A DNA stretch of 64,000 nt from Pelobates cultripes (taxonomy: Eukaryota; Chordata; Amphibia; Anura; Pelobatidae). The notes under the pieces are model-generated. The model had not been told where the DNA came from. It saw only the letters and a list, made by a program, of their open reading frames with translations, and did not search any database. Within the stretch, counting starts at the first letter, position 1; each line of letters begins with the position of its first letter. Positions 21,689 through 33,000 of this stretch are shown here, piece by piece. Location of the stretch: assembly GCA_933207985.1 (NCBI GenBank), contig OW240915.1, forward strand, positions 271,398,926-271,462,925. Direction: 5' to 3'. The translations under genes and the position numbers were made by a program.

Positions 21689-23866
21689 TATAAACATTTG
21701 CAACTTAAAACTGAGCCCATTAATTGGCCACTAAACCAACTGACCTATACCGGTACATGTTCTTACCATATGTCTGAAAATTGTTCAGAAACTACTGAAT
21801 TGGAAAAAGGTACAAATATAGTGTAATACACAATATAATTCCTGACGACTGAGGCAATTTTCCACAGACCTATATACAGCGAACCTCGTTTGCCAAGTCT
21901 AAACAGTGAATTGTAGCATACCGACTCCAGCATTACTAAATTTAGTACTAAATGAGCAAGTTGTAAAAACAAGTGAGAAACAGAATTTTTCCAACTCAAC
22001 ACTTCTGACCTAAATTTTGCAATTCTGTTTTCAGCACTTACCTGATTTTCAACCTGACATATATATGTTATCACAATTTACAGTTGCAGCTTCACATAGG
22101 CCAGAAACTACCGGTAATCTCACATGAAGCTCTCTTTAGGATTTCTACATCCTCTAATCTAGGCAAGTCTTCAAAATGTATTTTACACAGATAGTGCATG
22201 ATAAAGAAGTCTCTGTATGTGGACACAGAGGGGGGTAGTTACAATTGTGTGCCTCATTTGCATATCTATAAGAGAATCCTTAGCTGAAGTGTGAGTATTG
22301 CATGCTGAGGAACTCTGCAAAAAAACAGATCTTAAAGACACATCACTGATAGTATTATTGCTGTGGAGCTCTGTTACATACTCAGACACATCAACAATAT
22401 GGAGCTTCTAGAAAAAGGAGACAGAAGGATTTGAGTCCAAAATAGGGACTGTCCTCCAATACAGGGACACTTAGGGGGTATGCATCAGGGATTTGTTGTT
22501 GTGTTCAACTTTTTTTTGTACAGTATATAAACAGTGTAAAAAGAGTACGGTAAGTCAGTAGACTGCAGTATGCCTGTGGAATGCCCAACAGTTGATTCAG
22601 CTGGTGGTTTGACCTTTCCAAGACGACGATTGGTGACATTGGATGACGTGAGCAAGAATCCACAGTTGGTATGTTCACAGATAGATTTGAGATGCCTCTA
22701 AATGAATCTGCAAACTTAAGATCTATCTTGCACATTTGAGTAGATTCACTGTAGGGGTTCCAGTCTCACGCTCTTCAAAGGAACGTTTCAATATCCACAC
22801 AGAATGGGAAGAGATCTCAAAGATTCATTGTAGTCTCGTGAGATCATTCGGACATAAAAAAAGCCATTTTAGACACTTTGGGAGAAGAATCTGGGTGAGG
22901 TGTTAGATGACAACTGGAAAAGATTTTCGAAAACTGCTATTTTCTATCTATTTGTACCATTATAAAGGAAATGGTTTTAAGTGTGTTTCAAGGTTGTACT
23001 TAGACGCAGTCATACTGAGCCACACATGTCCTGTTTCTGATATAACTCCAGTGTGGTCTCAGGGGTATTTATTAACACATGTGGTGGTTGTCTGAGAGCA
23101 GATAAAGTGTGGAAGAAGGTTATTGGATTGATCAGCCATTTACAACAATTGACCCTGGTTCCTGATGCTAAAATAGCTCTTTTAAATGCAGTCTGACCTG
23201 TTCCCTGGGTCTCTCAACCAGTGTGTGGAGGCTGTGCTATATAATTTGCACAGCTACACGTTTCTGCATAGCCTGCCACTGGTAAGATGATAAACCTGAT
23301 TTTCAGATGATTTTACAAAATGTTCACTTCATCTACAATATGGAAGAATTAACAGATCCTTGGGAAGACTCCACGTTCACACTATAATTTGGCTGCCATG
23401 GAAAGAGTACCTAAGCTCTACTTGATTTTTTATTTATTTTTGTAATTCTTTCCTTAGTAGTAGTTATTTATTTAGATAAACTACATCTTTTTTTTAATTA
23501 ATCCCTCTCTTCGGCTCCTCATTCCTTTCTTTCGGTTCACTTTTCTTGTCTTATCGTCCTCTTCCATTAATTCTCTCAGTGTATCTGTCTTGTCAGTAAG
23601 TGAGATGGATGTTGACTTTTTATTCACTTTTTTATTATATTTTATTCCCTCTTTTGCCCTTCAAAGTTTTTGATGTGTGATTAAAGGCTTAAAAAAAACA
23701 AAAACAAAAAACAGAGGAGGAAGCATGTAAACGATGTGTCTATTTATTCACCTTATTTTTATGTTTGTAAACATTGCAATTAATATTAATATAAAATTCC
23801 GAACTTGGCTATTAATTTAAAGTTTTGCGGCTATATTTATGTTTTGTTTTTTTCATTACTATATTA
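19675..23866. other. Unassigned AT-rich DNA, 4.2 kb
   Basis: I find no coding frame longer than chance, no inverted termini and no RNA gene. Short AT microsatellites lie at 21164-21189 and 21660-21693. This is the longest stretch of the window without a recognisable repeat and may be ordinary intron or intergenic DNA. Confidence 0.55.
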
Positions 23867-24186
23867 TACAGACACTCCTCACTTACAGACACTATATTAT
23901 ACAGACACTCCCCACTTACCAACTTGGTTGTAAAAAGAATTGGTCGGTAAGGGATGATGCGATACAGAGCAAGCACACCAGTGCAGGTTTATGTTCAGGA
24001 AAATTTCCCCGAACATAGGCAAGCGTATCAGAGCAGGGAATTCCTCAAATCTATGTTCGGGGAACATACCCTGAACATAGACCAGCTCTCTAACGTGGGG
24101 ATTCCCTCGAATACCGGCGCTAGAGAGCTGGTCGTAAGACCGAGTCGTCGTTTAAGAGGTCAGTCGTAAAGTGAGGACTACCTGTA
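23867..24186. mobile_element. Palindromic MITE with ACAGGTAGTCCTCACT ends
   Basis: The left end ATACAGACACTCCCCACTTA (23899) and the right end TAAAGTGAGGACTACCTGTAT form a terminal inverted repeat. The left end is partly duplicated upstream (23867-23880). The interior has dyads such as CCCCGAACATAG/CTATGTTCGGGG and CCAGCTCTCTAAC/TAGAGAGCTGG. It has no coding capacity and I cannot name the superfamily. Confidence 0.75.
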
Positions 24187-24857
24187 TAACACATATTTGC
24201 ATATGGGCATGCTTACTTTTTCTCAATAAAAAATATATTAGAGGGGGGGGGAAAGGCCTAAAGTTTCACTTGACCTATACATGATTGCAGAGAAGTTTAT
24301 ATATAATGATACAAACATGGAAACAACACTGCAGTATAGTCCTAAACCGTTTATATTTGTAATCCTCACTTTCTGCTGTTTGTCTTATACAAGCCACCTC
24401 AAAGGCACTTAAGTGCAAACACACAAAAATGGTTTTCTTCAATCGGAAAAAGGAAAAGCAATGCATTTTACACACTAGAAAATCTTCACATGGCTTTCTT
24501 ATCTCTTCTAGTAACAATTGTGCAATTGCCACACGTCCAGGAGAAAAAACAGGTCAATGCATAATTCTGATTCACATATACATGGATGTTGGAATATGCC
24601 AGGCGAATATGAGAAATCTTAAATTTAAAAAAAACAAAATTCAGTAAGACAAGAAAACAAAATATGTGGGCTTGACTGTAAATTACGTTCGTCAAACTAA
24701 ACATGACAGATTTACGAACAATTTTGGTACAAGCAGTATTATACATTTTTAAGGTTTCAATTACACCAGTCTCTCCATAAGAACATATTTATTTCCCAAG
24801 CACAGGTTAATGTGAAAACTACTGATCTATCTGGGTTCCTAAAATGAAATACTGAAA
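24187..24857. other. No recognisable feature
   Basis: AT-rich DNA with a G-run at 24244-24251. Short open frames on both strands overlap each other and look random. Confidence 0.5.
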
Positions 24858-25110
24858 GCTCGCCCTGATGAGAGCCCCAAGTGGATTCTTATAGCTCTCT
24901 ATACACATAGTTACAGGGACGATTGGCAGATCCACCAGATTTTCCTGGACATATATCTCATATTTGGTAATGGTTAGTAGGTGAAACGTGTGTAGAAATC
25001 ATACGCGCCAGGAAGAATTAATCAAGAGGAATGCAAAATAAATGGAGTGTATTTGCCAATTTTATTCTGCAGCATATGAATTCGACGTATTACAAGGTTT
25101 CAAAAACTGT
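24858..25110. repeat. Left copy of diverged duplication flanking the minisatellite
   Basis: Shares ordered blocks with 27645-27880, including GCCCCAA, ATAGCTCTCTATACACA, TTGGCAGAT, AGAAATCA, AATTAAT, AGGAATGC and CATATGAATTC, at an offset of about 2.78 kb with small indels. Confidence 0.8.
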
Positions 25111-25577
25111 CCATTATCCTGGAAATGCAACACGGTTTGAAGCAACATTGATTTGGCATTTTGTGAAAAGAGACAAAGCAATGGTTTCAACATCTAGTGG
25201 GTACTCATCTAAATCTCCTGCTATATACATTTTGTTTTCAGCAACCGTTTAGAAACGTTCTAAAATATTGTCTGTTTTTTTAAAGATGGAACATTGGTAT
25301 TTTTTTTTTAGAAATATGTAATGGGTTTTTAAGAAAGCTTGTAGAAATGAACATACACATGATTTAGGGACAAGAGAAGATCAGGTTTTGCCATAAGCTG
25401 TCAAAGAACATCATGTGCTCACTTGAAAACATCAACACAGACTAGAATGACCTTTTAGATTATACTGGCAAACTACTAGTAGCAACATCTTCAATTATGC
25501 TAGCTTTGCTGTGTAAGGCTTGCACTCTCTAGAAGGCTTTTTATTTCCTTCTACCCAGAGCACCTGGTGTCAGAGAA

Positions 25578-27465
25578 ACTAGAATCAGGGCACTGGAAGC
25601 AAAGAGATACTTATCCTCTAACTAGAATCAGGGCACTGGAAGCAATGAGATACTTATCCTCTAACTAGAATCAGGGCAACGGAAGCAAAGAGATACTTAT
25701 CCTCTAACTAGAATCAGGGCACTGGAAGCAAAGAGATACTTATCCTCTAACTAGAATCAGGGCACGGGAAGCAAAGAGATACTTATCCTATAACTAGAAT
25801 CAGGGCACTGGAAGCAATGAGATACTTATCCTCTAACTAGAATCAGGGCACTGGAAGCAATGAGATACTTATCCTCTAACTAGAATCAGGGCACTGGAAG
25901 CAAAGAGATACTTATCTACTAACTAGAATCAGGGCACTGGAAACAATGAGATACTTATCCTCTAAGTAGAATCAGGGCACTGGAAGCAGAGAGATTCTTA
26001 TCCTCTAACTAGAATCAGGGCACTGGAAGCAGAGAGATATTTATCCTCTAACTAGAATCAGGGAACTGGAAGCAAAGAGATACTTATCCTCTAACTAGAA
26101 TCAGGGCACTGGAAGCAGAGTGATACTTATCCTCTAACTAGAATCAGGGCAACGGAAGCAGAGAGATACTTATCCTCTAACTAGAATCAGGGCACTGGAA
26201 GCAAAGAGATACTTATCTACTAACTAGAATCAGGGCACTGGAAGCAATGAGATACTTATCCTCTAAGTAGAATCAGGGCACTGGAAGCAGAGAGATACTT
26301 ATCCTCTAACTAGAATCAGGGCACTGGAAGCAAAGAGATACTTATACTCTAACTAGAATCAGGGCACGGGAAGCAGAGAGATACTTATCCTCTAACTAGA
26401 ATCAGGACACTGGAAGCAAAGAGATACTTATACTCTAACTAGAATCGGGGCACTGGAAGCAAAGAGATACTTATCCTCTAACTAGAATCAGGGCACTGGA
26501 AGCAAAGAGATACTTATCCTCTAACTAGAATCAGGACACTGGAAGCAAAGAGATACTTATACTCTAACTAGAATCAGGGCACGGGAAGCAGAGAGATACT
26601 TATCCTCTAACTAGAATCAGGGCACTGGAAGCAAAGAGATACTTATCTACTAACTAGAATCAGGGCACTGGAAGCAATGAGATACTTATCCTCTAACTAG
26701 AATCAGGGCACGGGAAGCAGAGAGATACTTATCCTCTAACTAGAATCAGGGCACTGGAAGCAAAGAGATACTTATCCTCTAACTAGAATCAGGGCACTGG
26801 AAGCAAAGAGATACTTATCCTCTAACTAGAATCAGGGCACGGGAAGCAAAGAGATACTTATCCTATAACTAGAATCAGGGCACCGGAAGCAGAGAGATAC
26901 TTATCCTCTAACTAGAATCAGGGCACTGGAAGCAGAGAGATAATTATCCTCTAAGTAGAATCAGGGCACTGGAAGCAAAGAGATACTTATCCTATAACTA
27001 GAATCAGGGCACCGGAAGCAGAGAGATACTTATCCTCTAACTAGAATCAGGGCACTGGAAGCAGAGAGATACTTATCCTCTAAGTAGAATCAGGGCACTG
27101 GAAGCAGAGAGATACTTATCCTCTAACTAGAACCAGGGCACTGGAAGCAAAGAGATATTTATCCTCTAACTAGAATCAGGGAACTGGAAGCAAAGAGATA
27201 CTTATCCTCTAACTAGAATCAGGGCACTGGAAGCAGAGAGATACTTATCCTCTAACTAGAATCAGGGCACTGGAAGCAATGAGATACTTATCCTCTAACT
27301 AGAATCAGGGCACGGGAAGCAGAGAGATACTTATCCTCTAACTAGAATCAGGGCACGGGAAGCAGAGAGATACTTATCCTCTAACTAGAATCAGGGAACT
27401 GGAAGCAAAGAGGTACTTATACTCTAACTAGAATCAGGGCACCGTAAGCAAAGAGATACTTATCC
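25578..27465. repeat. 43-bp minisatellite, about 44 units
   Basis: The unit reads ACTAGAATCAGGGCACTGGA then AGCAAAGAGATACTTATCCTCTA. About 1.89 kb divided by 43 gives roughly 44 copies. Units differ at a few diagnostic sites (AAAGAG/AATGAG/AGAGAG, CACTGG/CACGGG/CACCGG, CTAAC/CTAAG, TCCTCTA/TCTACTA/TCCTATA). The variant CTTATCTACT occurs at 25911, 26212 and 26642, spaced 301 and 430 bp, exactly 7 and 10 units. TCCTATAACT recurs at 26861 and 26990, exactly 3 units apart. It is not coding: 43 is not a multiple of three and TAACTAG stops recur. Confidence 0.98.
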
Positions 27466-27644
27466 TCAACACTATCTACGTTGGGAATGGGATTGAGCAA
27501 CATATTTGTGTAAACAAAAGAGTGTTTTCCAATGTTGCTAAATACATTTTGATGGGACAAGGGGATTATGTGATACTGTAACAAGGGGCTATCAAGCCTT
27601 ATTGACATTTGCTGTTCATATGACATGTATCAGAGGAGTCCGTG

Positions 27645-27880
27645 GCACTCACCAGTGAGTGCCCCAACAAGATGACTATAGCTCTCTATACACAAAGAAA
27701 TAGGTAGGGTTGGCAGATACAACAGGTTTCCCTGGACAAATATTACTTTATAATGAGGATGGTCACTACTTGAAAAGTGCTGTCCTGAAGGGTCTAGAAA
27801 TCAGAACAATATCAATTAATTAGGAGGAATGCTATATAAACTGCATATGAATTCCACGTACTTGTTCCATCATTTGCCCA
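27645..27880. repeat. Right copy of diverged duplication flanking the minisatellite
   Basis: Partner of 24858-25110. It keeps block order from GCCCCAACAAGATGACTATA to GCATATGAATTCCACGTA with substitutions and indels. Confidence 0.8.
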
Positions 27881-28438
27881 TCAAACCACCAAAACATTTG
27901 CGTTGTAGCAATAGTATACTTGTTATACTTGTACAAACAGTATGTATTCTATTAATTGGAATAATTCCTGTCCATCCAGAAGCTTATGTCCCTCATGTAT
28001 GCAAAGTGCCTCTCCATGAGTAGTCAACAGAAGATCACGGTTGTTTAATCAGTGGAGTCCAGGAATTTGCTGCAGTTGACTTGCTTATTTAATATAGCTT
28101 TCTAATAAAGCTATTTTTTGTATTGCAAACAAATGCCTAAAAACAATGAGTGTTAAAAATGATGACGTGTCTCGTAATTTGTCCATGATTTTACAAGTGA
28201 CTACACGCCCAGGAGCCAATCGCATTTAAGACCCAGAGGTGGGGAATGGGGCTTGTCACTTAAAGGACATGACAGTTTGCTCCAGCCCAAATGATTCAGA
28301 CAATAAACAAAACTATATTACAAAAATAAAGGAACATTAATAACAGTAGATAGCTGTGTTTTTGTTATTCAGATGATTTTAACTGTTGTGGTATTTATGA
28401 ACATTTTTACCTTTAGATTACATTGTATTATGCTAGAC
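27881..28438. other. No recognisable feature
   Basis: AT-rich DNA; a weak CACTTAAAGGACATGACAG near 28257 may be a T2 remnant. The last 8 bases, TGCTAGAC, are the target-site duplication of the next element. Confidence 0.5.
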
Positions 28439-28767
28439 CAGCAATGGCAAACCTATGGCACACGTGCCACAGCTGGCACACCGAGCCCTCTCTGTGGGCA
28501 CGCGGCCATAGGTAGCCAGTAGGGTGCCCAGCGGTGTATACACCGCGAGGCTAACAAGGCATTTGCCTTGGGCAGCACTGCCTTTTTAGCCTCGTGTCCT
28601 GGGGGGCCCAAGAGCTGGCCGGCTGGCTGGCCACCTTTGGGCACCCCCAAAGGCAGACGGCAGCTTGATTTGCGGTCAGGCGGCGAGTAAATGCTGTAGT
28701 CTGAGTTCTTACTGCTCAGCTTCCTCACGCGCCGCTAAGTGATGCCGGGAGCAGGAATAAGATGTCA

Positions 28768-29739
28768 AATGCAGAAAGATAAGTCCTGCGCTCACTCCCA
28801 TCACTGGGCGGCAGCAATGACTACAGTACACATCAGCCCCAATATATAGTAAAAACCAAAGAAAAACAAGTTACCTGCGCTCTCTCCTTGATCCCTATGT
28901 ATTTTTAAACAAATGGAGGTTTTTTAGTTACCTCCAATGGCCATGAGAGGATAAGCCCACCTGCCAACGTCAAGGCTAACCCCCCCAGGTGGGTCCTAAC
29001 TCTAACCATTCACCTTGCTTCCTTGAGCTTCTGGCAAAAATCTCTAATGAGACAGAAAGGGGTAATTTTTTTTTTTTAATTCTTTATTTTTGGTTCAACA
29101 CCAAGTACCACTGACCAACAAGAAGTGGCCCTCGCAAGGGGCCTGTCTGCAACATATACTGTAGTTCGTTATACAGAGAAGATTAAAAGATATGTCGGGA
29201 AATCCGGTTGTAGTGGGCCTTTTGGTGCTGTTTTTCAGTTTTAGGGCCATTCCGGTCCCGAGATCAAACATGAACAAAAACTAGTACCTTACATTGCGTG
29301 TTACATTTATATTTCATAAAAAAACGTTAACCTTTTACGTTCCTAACTTCCGTCCGGCTGTTTCGTCATAATTTTGGTCGAGAAAGGGGTAATTTTTATA
29401 TACACCCCTATATATTAACCCTTAATAGGGAACACATGGGATGGGCGGCTGCATTGTAACAAGGCTGAGTGATACAAAAAATGGATACAAATGCAGAAAG
29501 ATAAGTCCTGCGCTCACTCCCATCACTGGGCGGCAGCAATGACTACAGTACACATCAGCCCCAATATATAGTAAAAACCAAAGAAAAACAAGTTACCTGC
29601 GCTCTCTCCTTAATCCGTATATATTTTTAAACAAATGGAGGTTTTTTAGTTACCTCCAATGGCCATGAGAGGATAAGCCTACCTGCCAACGTCTACATAG
29701 GGATTAAGGAGAGAGCGCAGGTAACTTGTTTTTCTTAGA
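28768..29739. mobile_element. Insert A, unclassified element in the palindrome centre
   Basis: Flanked by a 12-bp duplication AATAAGATGTCA (28756-28767 and 29740-29751). A 205-bp segment (28767-28971) recurs at 29489-29693 with about four mismatches. The right edge (29694-29737) is an inverted copy of the GTTACCTGCGCTCTCTCC block. A relative lies at 58165-58405. I see no protein and cannot assign a known class; the flanking repeats might be LTR-like but lack clear TG...CA ends. Confidence 0.7.
29071..29381 (-). mobile_element. 5-prime-truncated L1-type retrotransposon tail
   Basis: A 16-bp duplication GAAAGGGGTAATTTTT flanks the segment (29055-29070 and 29382-29397). The left edge is a poly-T run followed by AATTCTTTATTTTTGGTTC, which on the minus strand is a poly-A tail. 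No coding remains. Confidence 0.85.
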
Positions 29740-29954
29740 AATAAGATGTCAGACTGGCTCCTGGCATCACTAAGTGGCGCACGAGGGAGCTGAGCAGGAA
29801 GATCAGAGCTCCGTCGCCGCCTACACAGCCAGTTCGCCCCCTTCCTGCCTGTCCAGCAGCACAAGCAGCCCCCAGGTGAAGAAACCACTCCAGTTCTCTC
29901 ATGGAGGCTGGGTGGAGATAAATTATAGATAATAATAATATTAGTAATTTGTGA

Positions 29955-30180
29955 GTGTTGAGGGAAATGTGTAGGAGTCTGTCTGTCAGTTAATGTGTGT
30001 GTGTGTGTGTATGTATGTCAATGTCTGTGAGTGAGTGTGTCTGTCAGTCACTCTATGTATGTCTGTCAGTATGTGTGTGTGTCTGTCAGTGTCTGTGAGT
30101 GTGTGTGTCTGTCAGTCACTTTGTGTCTGTCAGTGTGTGTGTGTGTGTGTGTGTCTGTGTGTGTGTATCTTTGAGTTTCA
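29955..30180. repeat. GT microsatellite
   Basis: GTGTGTGTCTGTCAGTCACT-type repeat of about 225 bp inside the hAT-like element. Confidence 0.93.
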
Positions 30181-30308
30181 ATGTGTATAATTGCCGTGTT
30201 GGCAAGTTGAGGAAAAAAAGTTGGTTTGTATAGCAGTTTGGGCACTCAGACTCAATAATGCAGTTTGGGCAATCGGGCTCAAAAATGTTCACCTTCACTG
30301 TGCTAGAC

Positions 30309-30977
30309 TAAACCTAGACTGTGCTAGACTTATGGTAAATGTATGCAAACCTCTTTCCAACGATGTTCGCTCAATAGCTTTTATTGGAATCACCTTCCTC
30401 CAGTTCTAACCAAGCTGAGAACAGTGACAGAGTACTACACTTCAGTGTTGCCAGATCCAAAAAGTTTTCCACAACAGACATCACTTCTTTCTGATAGGCA
30501 GCACATGAGAAGCATTTAGAAATCAAATGTTGTAGAATAAAAGGGGCAGAATAGGCACCCAAATCCCCACAATCCACTTAGCTGGCCCCCAATGCAAACT
30601 GTTTTTAAGAAGCTTGACACAGATCCCCTGGCTGGCTTCTCCCCTGGCATATTGCTACTGCAGAAATTATACTCCCACATTTGCAATGTCCGTTTCGTCC
30701 AAATTAGCACTGCATTGATTGGACGTAAGTGTCAGCTGACACATGCTGCCAATCAATACCATCCAAATTTGGGAAAAAATTGATATTACTAATGCAGTAG
30801 CTAGGACACTGTATAAAACAAAACCAGAGGCTGGTGTCAGTAAACTGCTAACCAAAAACCACACTCCTATTAAGTAGTTATGGTGCTTTAAATATACCTT
30901 TTAATCAATAACTCAAGATAGACTCCTGAAAGAACAGATTTCATTAGCCAATATCATCCTACCTACTACCTGGACAG
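30309..30977. other. No recognisable gene
   Basis: Short overlapping open frames on both strands show no conserved motif. TTATTATTATTATTATTA at the right edge belongs to the following LINE tail. Confidence 0.5.
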
Positions 30978-31811
30978 ATATTATTATTATTATTATTATT
31001 AATAATATTATTTATATAGCGCCATCAAATTCCGTAGCGCTGTTAGTCCAATGGGTGGACTAACATACATGTAATTGTAACCAGACAACTGGACGTACAT
31101 GAACAGAGAGTGGGAGGGGGAGGGCCCTGCTCAATGAGCTTACATTCTAGAGGGAGTGGGGTATGGTGACACATAGGGTAAAAGTAGGGGTACGAAGTAG
31201 GTTGTTAGAAAAATATAAGCTGAGAGCTTAGTAGGTAATTTTTGACAGTTGCAGGAGAGGAGTCATGGAGGGTGGGGGATGAAAACCTGCTAACAGTTTA
31301 ATTGATGTGCTTTTTTGAATAAGTGAGTTTTCAATGATTTTTTGAATGAGTGGAGACTGGGTGAAATTCCACAGAAGAGGTGCAGCCCTGGAAAAGTCTT
31401 GGAGGCGAGCGTTAGAGAGAGAGTACGGACAGAGGATATACGTAGGTCTTTGGCAGAGCAAAGACCTACGTATACAAACTTGTGTATTAGGGAGGATAGG
31501 GAGGTTGGAGCAGTATTATGTAGGGACTTGTAAGCAAGCAGCAGATTTTTAAATTGAGCCCTATATCTAACTGGAAGCCAATGCAGGGTCTGACAGAGCC
31601 GGGAGGCGTGAGAGGTGCAGGGGGACAGGAAAATGAGCCTTGCTGCCGCATTCATTATAGATTGCAGCGGTGCAATCTGGGAGCACGTAAGACCACTGAG
31701 AAGAGTATTGCAGTAGTCCAGGCGAGAGAGAACAAGAGCATGGACCAGCACCTTAGCCGCATCCGGGGTTTAATAGGGGCGGATGCGCGCTATGTTTTTG
31801 AATATTATTGA
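30978..31811 (-). mobile_element. L2-like LINE, 5-prime truncated
   Basis: The minus-strand 3-prime tail (TATAGCGCCATCAAATTCCG then a TTA trinucleotide run) is at the left edge and the protein C-terminus lies to the right. The family is that of the longer copy at 59658-62600. Confidence 0.88.
31290..31751 (-). pseudogene. C-terminal part of L2-like LINE reverse transcriptase
   Basis: The fragment reads LVHALVLSRLDYCNTLLSGL then QSIMNAAARLIFLSPCTSHA and LHWLPVRYRAQFKNLLLAYK. These are characteristic phrases of the region after the polymerase domain in L2-type LINE proteins. The endonuclease and the whole reverse-transcriptase core are missing because the copy is truncated at its 5-prime end. 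The frame is open for 153 codons, and the expected C-terminal FSRAAPLLWN phrase continues in the neighbouring frame, so at least one frameshift is present. Dead copy. Confidence 0.88.
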
Positions 31812-32649
31812 TTCTTGTTGTAAAGTAAACATGGTGGATCTGACAGTCCTACTTTAGGTCAAGCTTGTCTAGAACGAGCACAGATGGTCATATTAAAGTC
31901 TCAAAATCTCTGAATTTGAACATGTCCCATTCTAAAACATTAAAATCACACTTCACTGTAACAAACACATCTAATTGAAATCCTGATTTATGGAGTTTGA
32001 AAGTGTGGGCTGTTCACCATGAACAAACCTTCCTGTCATGATTAAACATTTCAGGTAATTGAAAATCCAGTCATAAAGTTAACATGCCTAGTGATCAGCA
32101 TTTTAGTGAATTGGAATATTTAAAGGGACACTCAAAACACCACAACAATGTGTGTTTTATTGGTATGCTATGGAGCAGGGAGCCGTACCTGTCTTCCCGA
32201 TTTTCAAAATCACTGAAGCTAAATGTCTACTCCTTACTGAAATATGTCACAGGAAGATGCTATGTTTCCAACCGCTCATACGTATTCACAGCATTCTTTT
32301 CTGGGAGTTGTAGGTCAGCTACTTCTGCAGTTCAAAGCGAACAAGTGAATTACTACTTCCAAAAAAACATGCAGAGCCACTGTAGTCCTACTATGAAGGG
32401 ATTCATGGGATAAATTCAGTACTGATATTAAATATTTATCTGGACAGTGTTCCCTGCAGAAGCCACAAAACCTGGGAATTCACAGAAAATGTAGAACTTT
32501 AAATGTGAGTATCTTTGTATGATTAAATCAATTTTTTGCTCATATTTTCTACATATAATACGTGTTACAAAAAATAGTAAATTCCAGCCTTGGATGTTCC
32601 TCTGAGAAATGAAGAAGCAATTAAAATATAATAACACTTCTTGCAGTAT
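31812..32649. other. Unassigned DNA with a T2-like left end
   Basis: TTAAAGGGACACTCAAAACAC begins at 32119 and looks like a T2-like MITE start, possibly running to about 32400; no right end is clear. Otherwise nothing is recognised. Confidence 0.45.
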
Positions 32650-33000
32650 ATATTCTTTTAATTCTTTATTTTTGCTGTGCATGCGTTTACATACAGACTT
32701 GCGATACCACAACAGTATTAGCTAGCAATTCAAGTGACAGACAAGGTATAACTTTGACATGGTATATGAAGTAACTGCACAATTTGTACAAGTAAAATCA
32801 AGCTAATCAAGAAACGTAATGGATAATATGTTAGTATGGAGTCACGTAATAGCAGTATGGCTACTCTAAATGACAGTGCTTCAGTATTATAAAACATGCT
32901 TATATTGTCCACAAGTATTACTGCTAGAATGACAACAAGAGGATAATTCCACTGGTGTCCCCCACCGAAAACAAAACGTGTAAACAGAACCACTTAAGAT
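32650..33000 (-). mobile_element. Probable L1-type 3-prime-end fragment
   Basis: CTTTTAATTCTTTATTTTTG at the left edge matches the poly-A/3-prime border of the L1 tail at 29071 (TTTTAATTCTTTATTTTTGG). No coding remains and the right border is uncertain. Confidence 0.5.

Larger units (their letters stand above)
28439..30300. mobile_element. Non-autonomous hAT-like element with exact 8-bp TSD, heavily invaded
   Basis: The left end CAGCAATGGCAAACCTATGG and the right end, reading CAGTGAAGGTGAACATTTTT on the other strand, form the inverted termini. Identical TGCTAGAC copies flank it (28431-28438 and 30301-30308). Its palindromic core, with arms around AAGTGATGCCGGGAGCAGG and CTCCTGGCATCACTAAGTGG, is split at the centre by a 972-bp insert. 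That insert itself carries an L1 fragment. A GT microsatellite lies right of the core. Confidence 0.94.

Noticed and set aside
25578..27465. Possible CRISPR array
   Set aside because: The 43-bp units are contiguous with no unique spacers, and the genome is eukaryotic.
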